Assembly: GCF_001548095.1 (NCBI RefSeq)
Contig: NZ_AP014815.1
Span: forward strand, 1,239,656-1,303,655
From: Geminocystis sp. NIES-3708
GTDB taxonomy: Bacteria; Cyanobacteriota; Cyanobacteriia; Cyanobacteriales; Cyanobacteriaceae
Direction of reading: 5' to 3'
Length of the DNA: 64,000 nucleotides
Shown: positions 10,034-18,382 of the stretch, one piece after another
How the letters are laid out: every line of letters begins with the position of its first letter
Position numbering within the stretch: the first letter of the stretch is position 1
Made by a program: the position numbers and the translations under genes
The notes under the pieces: model-generated
The model's database searches: none
What the model was told of the DNA's origin: nothing
The model's input: the letters and a program-made list of their open reading frames with translations, nothing else

Positions 10034-11239
10034 ATGACTAAATTAGTGACTAAAATTGTTGTTTCCACTAGCTTTTTAATTATAGGTATCGTTTTTGGAA
10101 TGTGGGGTAGTCGGATGTTTATTTCTTCTCAAGCTCCTTTAAAGTCTTCTATTAACTCTGAAACCCCTTTACTTCCGATTGCTAATCCTATTGCTTCTGT
10201 CAAAGAAAGTAAGATAAAACCTACACAAAATAACCATAATTTTATTACTCAAGCGGCTGAAACAGTGGGAGTTTCAGTGGTGAGAATTGATGCCACTCGT
10301 CAGGTAAGTTTAGATATTCCTACTAATTTTGATCATCCTCTCTTTCGTCACTTTTTTTCAGAACAAATTCCTGAAGAGCACACAGAAAAAGGTACTGGTT
10401 CAGGTTTTATACTCAAAGAAGATGGATTAATTGTCACTAATGCCCATGTCGTTGAAGGTGCAAAAGTTGTTTCCGTGGTGCTTAAAAATGGTCAAAGCTA
10501 TGAAGGAAAAGTCTTAGGAGTTGATCCAATGACTGATGTTGCTATTGTTAAAATTACAGCTCAAAATTTACCAACTGTTACTTTAGGTAATTCCAAAAAA
10601 TTAATTCCGGGAGAATGGGCGATCGCCATTGGTAATCCGTTAGGGTTAGATAATACTGTTACGGTAGGTATTATAAGTGCCTTAGGACGATCAAGTACGG
10701 AGGTAGGAGTACCAGATAAACGAGTAAAATTTATTCAAACTGATGCCGCTATCAATCCAGGTAATTCTGGAGGCCCTCTTTTAAATGCCAAAGGAGAGGT
10801 AATAGGAATAAATACGGCTATTCGTGCCGATGCCCAAGGATTAGGTTTTGCAATTCCTGTTGAAACAGCTTCTCGTATTGCCAATGAACTTTTGACAAAG
10901 GGAAAAGCATCTCATCCCTATATAGGAATTCAAATGATTACTCTTAATCAAGATACCATTAAAAATGGTCATATACCTCAAAATTTAGGCTTTAACATCG
11001 ATACAGAAAAAGGAATATTAGTCGTAAAAGTTATCAGTAATTCCCCAGCAGAAAAAGCAGGTTTTTTGGCTGGTGATGTCATTTTAAAAGTAGATAATCA
11101 AATTGTAGTAAGTGCTTTAGATGTTCAAGAGCAAGTGGACTTAAGTATGATTGATGAAACTTTATTAATAGAAATTGATCGCCAAGGAAAAGCTCTAACT
11201 TTAGAAGTGAGCCCTCAAGATTTTCCTGGTGACTTTTAA
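10034..11239 (+). CDS. HtrA/Deg-family serine protease
   Basis: A 401-residue envelope protease/chaperone that degrades misfolded proteins under heat or light stress. An N-terminal hydrophobic anchor or uncleaved signal (about 6-25) leads to a trypsin-like domain with His in TNAHVVEG, Asp in DPMTDVAIVKI and Ser in NPGNSGGPL. One C-terminal PDZ domain (about 290-395) follows. One PDZ and about 400 residues match cyanobacterial HhoA/HhoB/HtrA; which paralogue it is cannot be decided here. ATG at 10034 is preferred over the upstream TTG at 10004 because it starts directly at the basic n-region of the signal. Confidence 0.94.
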   Translation: MTKLVTKIVVSTSFLIIGIVFGMWGSRMFISSQAPLKSSINSETPLLPIANPIASVKESKIKPTQNNHNFITQAAETVGVSVVRIDATRQVSLDIPTNFDHPLFRHFFSEQIPEEHTEKGTGSGFILKEDGLIVTNAHVVEGAKVVSVVLKNGQSYEGKVLGVDPMTDVAIVKITAQNLPTVTLGNSKKLIPGEWAIAIGNPLGLDNTVTVGIISALGRSSTEVGVPDKRVKFIQTDAAINPGNSGGPLLNAKGEVIGINTAIRADAQGLGFAIPVETASRIANELLTKGKASHPYIGIQMITLNQDTIKNGHIPQNLGFNIDTEKGILVVKVISNSPAEKAGFLAGDVILKVDNQIVVSALDVQEQVDLSMIDETLLIEIDRQGKALTLEVSPQDFPGDF

Positions 11240-11445
11240 AAGAAAATCTTAAGAAAATATATAAACAGGTAGAATTTATAGTCAAAAACCACTTTTATTA
11301 GCTACATTAGAATCTGTAGATTTGTTACGGTTTCTGAGGAAATATTTTTGGTATTAATCATCACAAAATTTAGTAATTAAAAGTGATTTATTTAACACCA
11401 TGAGAATAACAAATTAAAAATGTGCCAAAAAAGAGGAGTTATAAA

Positions 11446-12537
11446 ATGAATCAATTAAGCGATCAAATCGATTATCATAATGACTTAATCAAAGCTGAAA
11501 TTGACGAAGAATTAAATCAAGTAGTTGCTCAATTTTCTATCAGCGAGGAGAGTAACCTCAAAAAAACTAGAGGAAATAAGCCAAAATTAGATGATTCTGT
11601 AGGTGCTTTTTTTAAAGAAATGGCACGTTATCCGCTATTAAGTGCAGAAGAAGAAATTGATTTAGCTTATGCCGTAAAATTTTTAAGTGACTGTGAGGAA
11701 AAACAACAAGAATTACATCGTCAATTAGAAAGAACTCCGGGTAAAATAGAATTAGCTCAAGCTATGGGGCTAGAAAATGAGCGTCAATTAGATAATCGTT
11801 TATATAAAGGTAGAGTAGCTAAACGAAAAATGATTCGCTCCAATTTACGTTTAGTAGTATCTATTGCCAAACGTTATCTTAATCGTGGTGTACCATTTTT
11901 AGATTTAATTCAAGAAGGTGCGATTGGATTAAATCGTGCCGCAGAAAAATTTGATCCCAATAAAGGTTATAAATTCTCTACTTATGCTTATTGGTGGATT
12001 CGACAAGCCATCACTCGTACTATTGCTAATGACTCTCGTACTATTCGCCTTCCGATTCACATTGTTGAAAAACTTAATAAACTCAAAAAAGCTCAAAGAG
12101 TATTAAAACAGAATCTTCAACGTCATCCCACAGAAACAGAATTAGCTGACGAAATGGGCATCAATAGCCAAGGTTTACATCAATTGTTACAGTTAAGAAG
12201 ACAATCTCTTTCTCTTAATCACCGAGTGGGTAAAGGAGAAGATACAGAATTGATGGAATTACTAGAAGATACTAACTTACTTTTACCTGAAGAAAAAATG
12301 AGTGAAGTAATGATGCACCAAGAAATTGTATCAGTACTAAGTGATGTTTTGAGTGAAAGAGAAAAAGAAGTTATTGTTTTGCGCTATGGTTTAGCTAGTT
12401 CTAAAGCTCATACTTTAGAAGAAGTTGGCAAAATTTTTGAATTATCTAGAGAAAGAGTTCGCCAGATTCAAACTAAAGCAATGCGTAAGCTCAGAAGACC
12501 ACAAGTAGCTAGACGCTTAAAAGGTTGGCTTATTTAA
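11446..12537 (+). CDS. RNA polymerase sigma factor, sigma70 group 2 type
   Basis: A 363-residue sigma factor that directs RNA polymerase to alternative promoters. Region 1.2 (DDSVGAFFKEMARYPLL), region 2 (RLVVSIAKRYLNRG, DLIQEGAIGL, KGYKFSTYAYWWIRQ), region 3 and region 4 (LSEREKEVIVLRYGL, LSRERVRQIQTKAMRKLR) are all present. The long acidic region 1.1 of the housekeeping factor is missing, which marks it as a non-essential group 2 factor. ATG at 11446 is chosen because the strong site AGAGGAG lies just upstream; a GTG at 11422 would precede that site. Paralogue letter (SigB/C/D/E) not assigned. Confidence 0.93.
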   Translation: MNQLSDQIDYHNDLIKAEIDEELNQVVAQFSISEESNLKKTRGNKPKLDDSVGAFFKEMARYPLLSAEEEIDLAYAVKFLSDCEEKQQELHRQLERTPGKIELAQAMGLENERQLDNRLYKGRVAKRKMIRSNLRLVVSIAKRYLNRGVPFLDLIQEGAIGLNRAAEKFDPNKGYKFSTYAYWWIRQAITRTIANDSRTIRLPIHIVEKLNKLKKAQRVLKQNLQRHPTETELADEMGINSQGLHQLLQLRRQSLSLNHRVGKGEDTELMELLEDTNLLLPEEKMSEVMMHQEIVSVLSDVLSEREKEVIVLRYGLASSKAHTLEEVGKIFELSRERVRQIQTKAMRKLRRPQVARRLKGWLI

Positions 12538-12706
12538 GGATTAAGAATTAACAATTAACAATAAATAATTTGGATTAAAATGAAAAATATTCTCTTTTTA
12601 ACATCATTAATTTACACATTTTTTAAAGCAAATAAATTTCTTGTAGTTAATAAAATATAGAAATTATTTGACTTATTTACTGATAAATTTTATCATCAAT
12701 TTGAGT

Positions 12707-12928
12707 TTATTGTTTTAAATTCTCTTCAGGAAAATCATCATCACTATCTCTTTTTTGCTGTGCAATTCCTTGATAAGCACAACCGATGACAAAACCCAAA
12801 ATAGCACCTCCAGTTACAACAATTACTCTTCTATGTTCTCTGCCTGAAATATGATTTACAGCTAAGGCAATCATTGCTAGAATTGCCGCATTGACTATTC
12901 CTGAAAAGATCATCATTTTTATATTCAT
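12707..12928 (-). CDS. Small two-helix membrane protein, unknown function
   Basis: A 73-residue protein with two predicted transmembrane helices (about 5-24 and 35-52, GGAILGFVIGCAYQGIA) joined by a basic loop (GREHRR), and a charged acidic tail. A clear AGGAG ribosome site sits 8 bases before the ATG. No family is recognised. It is the last of three minus-strand genes that begin with the CPBP protease, with a 30-codon ORF between them, so co-transcription is plausible. Confidence 0.65.
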   Translation of the reverse strand: MNIKMMIFSGIVNAAILAMIALAVNHISGREHRRVIVVTGGAILGFVIGCAYQGIAQQKRDSDDDFPEENLKQ

Positions 12929-12963
12929 TGTTATTTTCTCCTGAATACTAAAGACTATTTAAG

Positions 12964-13056
12964 CTAAATAAAAAAAAATGAGTATAACAATAATAGAATA
13001 GTTCCAACAAATAGAATATGATTCATCCAGTCATCAAAATCCCAATCTTTAAACAT
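12964..13056 (-). CDS. Candidate 30-residue membrane mini-protein
   Basis: An ATG-to-TAG frame of 30 codons with a Trp/Asp-rich head (MFKDWDFDDWMNH) and a single hydrophobic helix (ILFVGTILLLLYSFFFI). The composition is not that of random AT-rich spacer, and it sits between two same-strand genes for membrane proteins. No strong ribosome site is visible. It does not match the small photosystem or cytochrome b6f subunits I can recall, so function is unknown and translation uncertain. Confidence 0.4.
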   Translation of the reverse strand: MFKDWDFDDWMNHILFVGTILLLLYSFFFI

Positions 13057-13108
13057 AATTAATAAATTTTTTTTGATAAGTAAAAAAGATTATAAGTTAA
13101 CATAACAA

Positions 13109-13687
13109 TTATTTTGCTTCTGTCGTTCTTTTTTTTATTTTCCACATTAAACTAGAGAAAAAATTAGTCAAACTATGAGCAATAATTGGAACAAATAAAT
13201 TATTGGTTATATAAACACTATAACCCAAAACAAAACCAACAATAATTGCCCACACTACATAATGCCAATTCTGAACATTACTTAAATGTAAGACACCAAA
13301 AAGAATACTAGAAACAATCACAGCAAATAAATCATAACCTAAAGCAGGAATCATTACTCCTCTAAATAATAATTCTTCACTTAATCCGGGTAATAAACCT
13401 AGCCAAATTAAATCAGAAAATACTAAGGGAGTTACAATTAACTCTAAATAGGCTTCTGCACTACGGCGATAATCTTCCCAAATTTGACTCAAAATTGAAC
13501 TAGCACCAACTATACCAATAGCAATCATAACTCCTAGAAAAAAGTCTTCTAAATTAAACCTAATCGGTATTAAATTGATTGCTCCTAATTCACGCCAAAA
13601 TTGGGCAATAATCAATAGAATTAGGGCAGTAACACCCATGAATATTAGAATTTGAATACGACTGAAAGATTCTGATTGATTACTCAT
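13109..13687 (-). CDS. CPBP-family intramembrane glutamic protease (Abi/CAAX-like)
   Basis: A 192-residue multi-pass membrane protein of the CPBP (PF02517) family, which cleaves substrates within or near the membrane. Motif 1 is SEELLFRG (about residues 104-111, catalytic Glu pair and Arg), motif 2 FGVLHLSN, and motif 3 HSLTNFF. About six transmembrane segments are visible. Substrates in cyanobacteria are unknown. It is followed on the same strand by two mini-membrane-protein frames and preceded by a papain-like protease on the same strand. Confidence 0.88.
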   Translation of the reverse strand: MSNQSESFSRIQILIFMGVTALILLIIAQFWRELGAINLIPIRFNLEDFFLGVMIAIGIVGASSILSQIWEDYRRSAEAYLELIVTPLVFSDLIWLGLLPGLSEELLFRGVMIPALGYDLFAVIVSSILFGVLHLSNVQNWHYVVWAIIVGFVLGYSVYITNNLFVPIIAHSLTNFFSSLMWKIKKRTTEAK

Positions 13688-13972
13688 GAATAGGAAATAG
13701 TAAATTAACTAATAAGTGTAACAATTGATATTAATTCTATCAAAATTGATTTTCTTCGTAATTCAGTTTAGCTAAATTTTGTTTTATAAATTATTAATTG
13801 ATTAATAATTTTGGTAGCAAAAATCAATAACCGATTTGAAAATAAAAAAATGCCAATAAAATAGACTTCTAAAAAAGTCAAGCAATAAATAGCAAATAGA
13901 AAATAATTGATGATTTCTAAACAAGAATTAATTTTAAAATTTCCTTTTTAGAAATGTCTAATAAGTTTGGGC

Positions 13973-15412
13973 TTACTCATCTTCGTCATCTTCATAGTCT
14001 TCATCATCTTCGTCGTCTTCATCATCTTCATCATCTTCGTCGTCTTCATCATCTTCATCATCTTCATCATCTTCGTCGTCTTCATCATCTTCGTCGTCTT
14101 CATCATCTTGATAGTCTTCATTATCTTCATTATCTTCATCATCTTGATAGTCTTCATCATCTTGGATTTGCCATTTTTCCGTTAATATTCCTATGAAATT
14201 TTCTTCTTCTTCACTAAGATTATCTACTCCAATAATATCTTGAATATCATTTAAAATTTTTGCCAGTAAACCAAAAGAAAGATATTCTCCTAATAATTCA
14301 ATAGATTCTTCTAAAAGTCTTTTATTTTTTAATTCTTTTTGACAATTTTTTATGATTTTAACCGCAGAAAGATTTATACCTAATTTGTCTAAAGTTTCTT
14401 CCATATAGGTTGAAATTTCTTCTATTTCATCATCACTAACCTCTCCATCAGCAGATGCGGCATTTAAAATAATTAAGGCAATGCGAAATTCTAAAGGATA
14501 ATCTCCCATAGCTTCTAACATCTGCTGATAATCTTCATCTGTCATTTCTGCCAATTCTGTCTCAAAATCCCCTGTAATCGAAGAATCATCTCCCCATGTA
14601 GATTCATCAACCTCAAAATTAGTAAGTTGTTTAACAATCCAAGAATCATTAAAATTGTATGTAGAATTCATTAAATAATCATAGGGAATATAACAATAAC
14701 CATTGTCTCCCCAATCATTTCCCCAAGAATTTCTAACAATAAAAATACGATCAGGATCTGAGTAACCTACGCATAACATAGCGTGTCCTCCATGTTTTTG
14801 CCTTGATACTTCACTTTGAGTGGGGATGGGAACTAATCCGGGTTTTCGATGAGCATCAAAGGAGTTATAAAGTCGTAATCCAAAAATAATCGGATAACCA
14901 TTAGATAGTACTTTTTTCCATAGATTAAGATCTAATGATACCATTTGCATATCTTCAACAATAAAATATGATGCTTCTTCGTAGGCTTCCTCTGAAGGTT
15001 CATGATTAAATCTTTTTGGTTGATAAGGCCAAGTTGTTTCAGAACAAGCACCATATTCTTTTAAACTTTCAATAGCAGAGGAAATAACACAACCAGCATC
15101 TTCATCTTGAGTACCATCAATGTATCGACCGTTGTAATAAATAAACAGTCGGCTCACATCATAATCTTCAATACCTTTGTGACGTTTTACTAAATATTCA
15201 TAAGCTCCAGCTACAGCATTAGCGGTACAACTCCCAATGCCTCCTTGATTTTCTACTGTTGTCATATACTTTCTCAAATCTACTCTCGGCGGAAGATTAC
15301 TTATTTGTGTGGCAGAAAAATATTTAACCCCTGCTTTCGGAGGTGCGTAACGATAACCTCTTACATCTTTGGTTGAACCGTCTGCTTTACTAATATTAAA
15401 TGTATTCACCAT
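13973..15412 (-). CDS. Papain-like C1 cysteine protease with TerB-like domain and polyacidic tail
   Basis: A 479-residue soluble protein with no signal peptide or propeptide. The C1 peptidase domain (about 35-265) has the oxyanion Gln (Q56, ENQGGIGSC), catalytic Cys62, His210 (KHGGHAMLCVGY) and Asn228 (RNSWGNDWGDNGY), so it should be active in the cytoplasm. Residues about 303-415 are helical and resemble TerB (DYPLEFRIALIILNAASADG-like start with an acidic metal-type loop). The last 60 residues are almost pure Asp/Glu, encoded by a GAT/GAA/GAC repeat. The ATG at 15412 is preferred to the GTG just before it. The domain combination is unusual; substrate and role are unknown. Confidence 0.88.
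   Translation of the reverse strand: MVNTFNISKADGSTKDVRGYRYAPPKAGVKYFSATQISNLPPRVDLRKYMTTVENQGGIGSCTANAVAGAYEYLVKRHKGIEDYDVSRLFIYYNGRYIDGTQDEDAGCVISSAIESLKEYGACSETTWPYQPKRFNHEPSEEAYEEASYFIVEDMQMVSLDLNLWKKVLSNGYPIIFGLRLYNSFDAHRKPGLVPIPTQSEVSRQKHGGHAMLCVGYSDPDRIFIVRNSWGNDWGDNGYCYIPYDYLMNSTYNFNDSWIVKQLTNFEVDESTWGDDSSITGDFETELAEMTDEDYQQMLEAMGDYPLEFRIALIILNAASADGEVSDDEIEEISTYMEETLDKLGINLSAVKIIKNCQKELKNKRLLEESIELLGEYLSFGLLAKILNDIQDIIGVDNLSEEEENFIGILTEKWQIQDDEDYQDDEDNEDNEDYQDDEDDEDDEDDEDDEDDEDDEDDEDDEDDEDDEDDEDYEDDEDE
13975..14160 (-). repeat. Trinucleotide-type repeat coding for Asp/Glu tail
   Basis: A low-complexity run built mostly from GATGAAGAT and GACGAAGAC blocks (9-base periodicity) encodes the acidic tail of the C1 protease. 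Such tracts change length by slippage. They also create long spurious frames on both strands here. Confidence 0.9.
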
Positions 15413-15551
15413 CACTTAATCTTTTACCGATTTTAAATTTAGATAACAGAATTATAAAAGAATTTCACATTTTTTTCTCATGAATAAATATTGATTAATC
15501 TTAAAGAGGAATTTCTGAAATTAAAAACTCTTTCAGGCAGGGAACGAAACT

Positions 15552-16946
15552 TTAAGTATCATAATAACGTGGAGTATAAAGCCATTGAATATTATTTCCT
15601 TGTTTAATAATACGGGTTTGACTTGAACCAATTAAAATTATAGTACGCATATCCGCATCTTCTGCGGCTAAATCAGTGAGTGATTTAATTATAACCTGTT
15701 GCCCAAGACGACCTAAGTTTCTAGCTAAAACAATAGGAGTTTCAGGTTTACGCCACTGTAAAAGAATTTCTTTTGCCTTGGTTAGTTGCCAAGTGCGCTC
15801 CTTGGAAATAGGATTATAAAAAGCCATCGCCAAATCAGCTTGAGCCGCCAAACTAATACGATGGGCAATCACCTCCCAAGGTTTAAGGATATTAGAAAGA
15901 GAAATAACGCAAAAATCATGACCTAAAGGTGCTCCAACCATAGAAGCCGCCGCCTGCATTGCCGAAATCCCCGGACAAACTTTGATTTTCACCTTATTCC
16001 ACTTGTCTTGAGGTTTTCGTTCTAAAACTTCAAAAACTGCCGCCGCCATAGCATAAATACCAGGATCTCCTGAAGAAACCAAAACCACGGATTTTCCTTC
16101 ACTAGCGAGATTTAAAGCCATTTCTGCTCGATCCAATTCCACCCTATTATCAGATTCATGGCGGTTAATATAAGGTTTCCTAAGATATTCCACCAAATCC
16201 AAATAAGTTTTATAACCAACCCAATCCGTTGCACACAGCAACACTTGACGTACTTGAGGAGAGAGCCATTCTTGACTACCAGGTCCTGTTCCCACAATAG
16301 TCAATTTACCTTGATTAAGCTCGTTTTTTTGCCCTTCATAAACTAAACAAGTGGGAGAGGGGATAACATTTTGTTGATTAATAGCAATAGTTAAATCACC
16401 TTCGGGGGAGAAAGGTAATTGACTATCCATCAACCAAGGAGCTTCACCTAACAACTTAACAGATTTTCCAGCCAACAAATCGGCAATAAAAACCTTCCCA
16501 TCATCAGGATTTATTAAACGATAACCTTGAGGCGGAGATAATAACGTAGTACGAAAGCGAATTTCTCCTGTGGTTGTGATAGCTGGAGATACCTCTAAAA
16601 TAGAACCAATTTGGCGTGCAAGTTCATTTACTCCTGTTATTCCTCCCAATAATGGTACTACAGCACTGCCATCTTCCGCGATCGCTAAAAGTGGAGCTTC
16701 TTGCCATTTATTTTGCAACAAAGGGGCTATAGTTCTAATTAAAATACCAGTAGCACAAACTCCAATAATAGGAGTACCATGTTGAAACAGCTTTGTTATC
16801 AATTCACCAAAATTGTCATAACTGACATCAGCAGATTGAGTGCGATTAGCCAATCCATAAATAACCGCTTCAGGTAAAGCATTTTGAACCTTACGAGCAA
16901 CATGAATACTGTTTTCACCTAAAATGACAATGGCAGGAGCTTTCAT
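15552..16946 (-). CDS. cobJ: CbiG-CobJ fusion: precorrin-3B C17-methyltransferase
   Basis: A 464-residue bifunctional corrin-ring protein. The first half (about 1-205) is CbiG-like, the protein that opens the delta-lactone in the cobalt-early pathway (HGTPIIGVCATGILIR, LLGGITGVNELARQIG). The second half (about 214-464) is the SAM-dependent C17-methyltransferase that drives ring contraction (LTIVGTGPGSQEWLSP, LVSSGDPGIYAMAAAVFE). It follows cobI by 108 bases on the same strand, so it is likely the last gene of the cobG-H-I-J transcript under the cobalamin riboswitch. Confidence 0.93.
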   Translation of the reverse strand: MKAPAIVILGENSIHVARKVQNALPEAVIYGLANRTQSADVSYDNFGELITKLFQHGTPIIGVCATGILIRTIAPLLQNKWQEAPLLAIAEDGSAVVPLLGGITGVNELARQIGSILEVSPAITTTGEIRFRTTLLSPPQGYRLINPDDGKVFIADLLAGKSVKLLGEAPWLMDSQLPFSPEGDLTIAINQQNVIPSPTCLVYEGQKNELNQGKLTIVGTGPGSQEWLSPQVRQVLLCATDWVGYKTYLDLVEYLRKPYINRHESDNRVELDRAEMALNLASEGKSVVLVSSGDPGIYAMAAAVFEVLERKPQDKWNKVKIKVCPGISAMQAAASMVGAPLGHDFCVISLSNILKPWEVIAHRISLAAQADLAMAFYNPISKERTWQLTKAKEILLQWRKPETPIVLARNLGRLGQQVIIKSLTDLAAEDADMRTIILIGSSQTRIIKQGNNIQWLYTPRYYDT

Positions 16947-17054
16947 AAGTTACTAAAGATAAAATGGGAGAATGAGAAGAAATACAACAATCAAATGAAT
17001 TACTTTTCATGAAACATTAAATTATTTTCAGGTTAAAGAAAACCTCAGATAAAG

Positions 17055-17756
17055 TTATAGGGGTTTAGTTTGGCTAGGAATAATAATTAATGACCAATAG
17101 GTAATATCAGATAGTTCAACTTCCCTAATTGGCACAATGCGTTGATTTGGACAGGTCGCTCGTTCAATATACAGAGCACGCTCTAATAGATCTAATTGAT
17201 CAAGAATTTCCCTTACTTTCGGAAAATGTCTTCCCAATTTAATAATAGCTGCCGCATCGCATTTTTTCAGGTGATCGCCAATAATATCAGCTTCCAAAGT
17301 AGCAGGTATAATCGTAAATATATCATTACGATAGGTTAAAGGTGTACCCAACATCGCCGCACCAGCCATCATCGAAGAAATACCCGGCACAACTTCCACC
17401 TGAAACTGTGGAGAAAGGCGATTAAAAATATACATAAATGTACCATATAACATGGGATCCCCCAAACACAATACTGCTACATCTCGACCATCTTGTAAAT
17501 GAAGAGCAATTTTTTCCGCCGCCACATCATAATAAGGTTGGGATGAACGTTCGACACTAAAAGGTAAAGGGATGGGAATTTCAATTTGCTTAGGGGTGAT
17601 AAAATCAGCAACAAAACCTCTGGCTAGGACTTTACCACTCTCCATAGTAGGATAAGCAATTACAGGAGATGAAGTTAAAATCCTGTACGCTTTCAGGGTT
17701 AATAATTCTGGATCACCTGGTCCTATTCCTAAGCCATATAAACGTCCTTGCTTCAT
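17055..17756 (-). CDS. cobI: Precorrin-2 C20-methyltransferase
   Basis: A 233-residue SAM-dependent tetrapyrrole methylase of the CobI/CbiL family, acting on (cobalt-)precorrin-2 to give the C20-methylated precorrin-3. The family start GRLYGLGIGPGDPELLTLKA and the later LCLGDPMLYGTFMY and PGISSMMAGAA loops form the SAM site. Its ATG overlaps the cobH stop in an ATGA arrangement (4 bases), so the two are translationally coupled. Confidence 0.95.
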   Translation of the reverse strand: MKQGRLYGLGIGPGDPELLTLKAYRILTSSPVIAYPTMESGKVLARGFVADFITPKQIEIPIPLPFSVERSSQPYYDVAAEKIALHLQDGRDVAVLCLGDPMLYGTFMYIFNRLSPQFQVEVVPGISSMMAGAAMLGTPLTYRNDIFTIIPATLEADIIGDHLKKCDAAAIIKLGRHFPKVREILDQLDLLERALYIERATCPNQRIVPIREVELSDITYWSLIIIPSQTKPL

Positions 17757-18382
17757 AATTCACTCTCCTTAGCTAAGGCATTGACAGCGGCAGCAGCGAT
17801 CGCACTTCCTCCTCTTCTTCCATGGAGAGTAATAAAAGCGACACAACGAGAATTATGAGCTAATTCCCGCTTAGATTCCATCGCCCCCACAAACCCAACA
17901 GGAAAGCCTAAAATTAAGGCAGGTTTAGCTACATTTTCATCTAATAATTCCAATAAACGGAACAAAGCCGTTGGTGCATTGCCAATTACTACCACGGAAT
18001 TGGCTAAATGAGGTTTCCACAGATCAAGGGCGGCTGCAGACCTTGTATTATCAATAGAACGAGCAATTTCTGGTACTTGAGCATCATGAAGAGTACAAAT
18101 AATCTCATTATTAGCAGGTAGTCGCCGACGAGTAATACCATTAGCCACCATTTGCGAGTCACAAAGAATTTTAGCACCATTATTTAAGGCAGAACGTCCT
18201 TTTTCTATTGCATCAGGAGAAGCTTCTAAATCTTGTACAATATCTGTCATCCCACAAGAATGAATTAGTCGTACGGCTACATGGGCTAAATCAGGTGCTA
18301 AATTATTGAATTTAGCTTCTTGACGAATAATGGCAAATGACTGTCGGTAAATCTCATCTCCATTACGAATATAGTCAATCAT
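17753..18382 (-). CDS. cobH: Precorrin-8X methylmutase
   Basis: A 209-residue mutase that moves the C11 methyl to C12, giving hydrogenobyrinate or the cobalt form. CobH/CbiC features include the GMTDIVQDLEASPDAI segment with the expected conserved His shortly before (RLIHSCGM), and the closing GRRGGSAIAAAAVNAL motif. Overlaps: 8 bases with cobG upstream (ATGATTGA) and 4 bases with cobI downstream. A HIP1 octamer lies in the 3' end. Confidence 0.95.
   Translation of the reverse strand: MIDYIRNGDEIYRQSFAIIRQEAKFNNLAPDLAHVAVRLIHSCGMTDIVQDLEASPDAIEKGRSALNNGAKILCDSQMVANGITRRRLPANNEIICTLHDAQVPEIARSIDNTRSAAALDLWKPHLANSVVVIGNAPTALFRLLELLDENVAKPALILGFPVGFVGAMESKRELAHNSRCVAFITLHGRRGGSAIAAAAVNALAKESEL

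Noticed and set aside
13948-14196. Long frames on both strands opposite the acidic tail (Met/Lys/Thr, His/Leu and Ile/Phe repeats)
   Set aside because: They are shadows of the GAT/GAA repeat coding for the Asp/Glu tail of the C1 protease.
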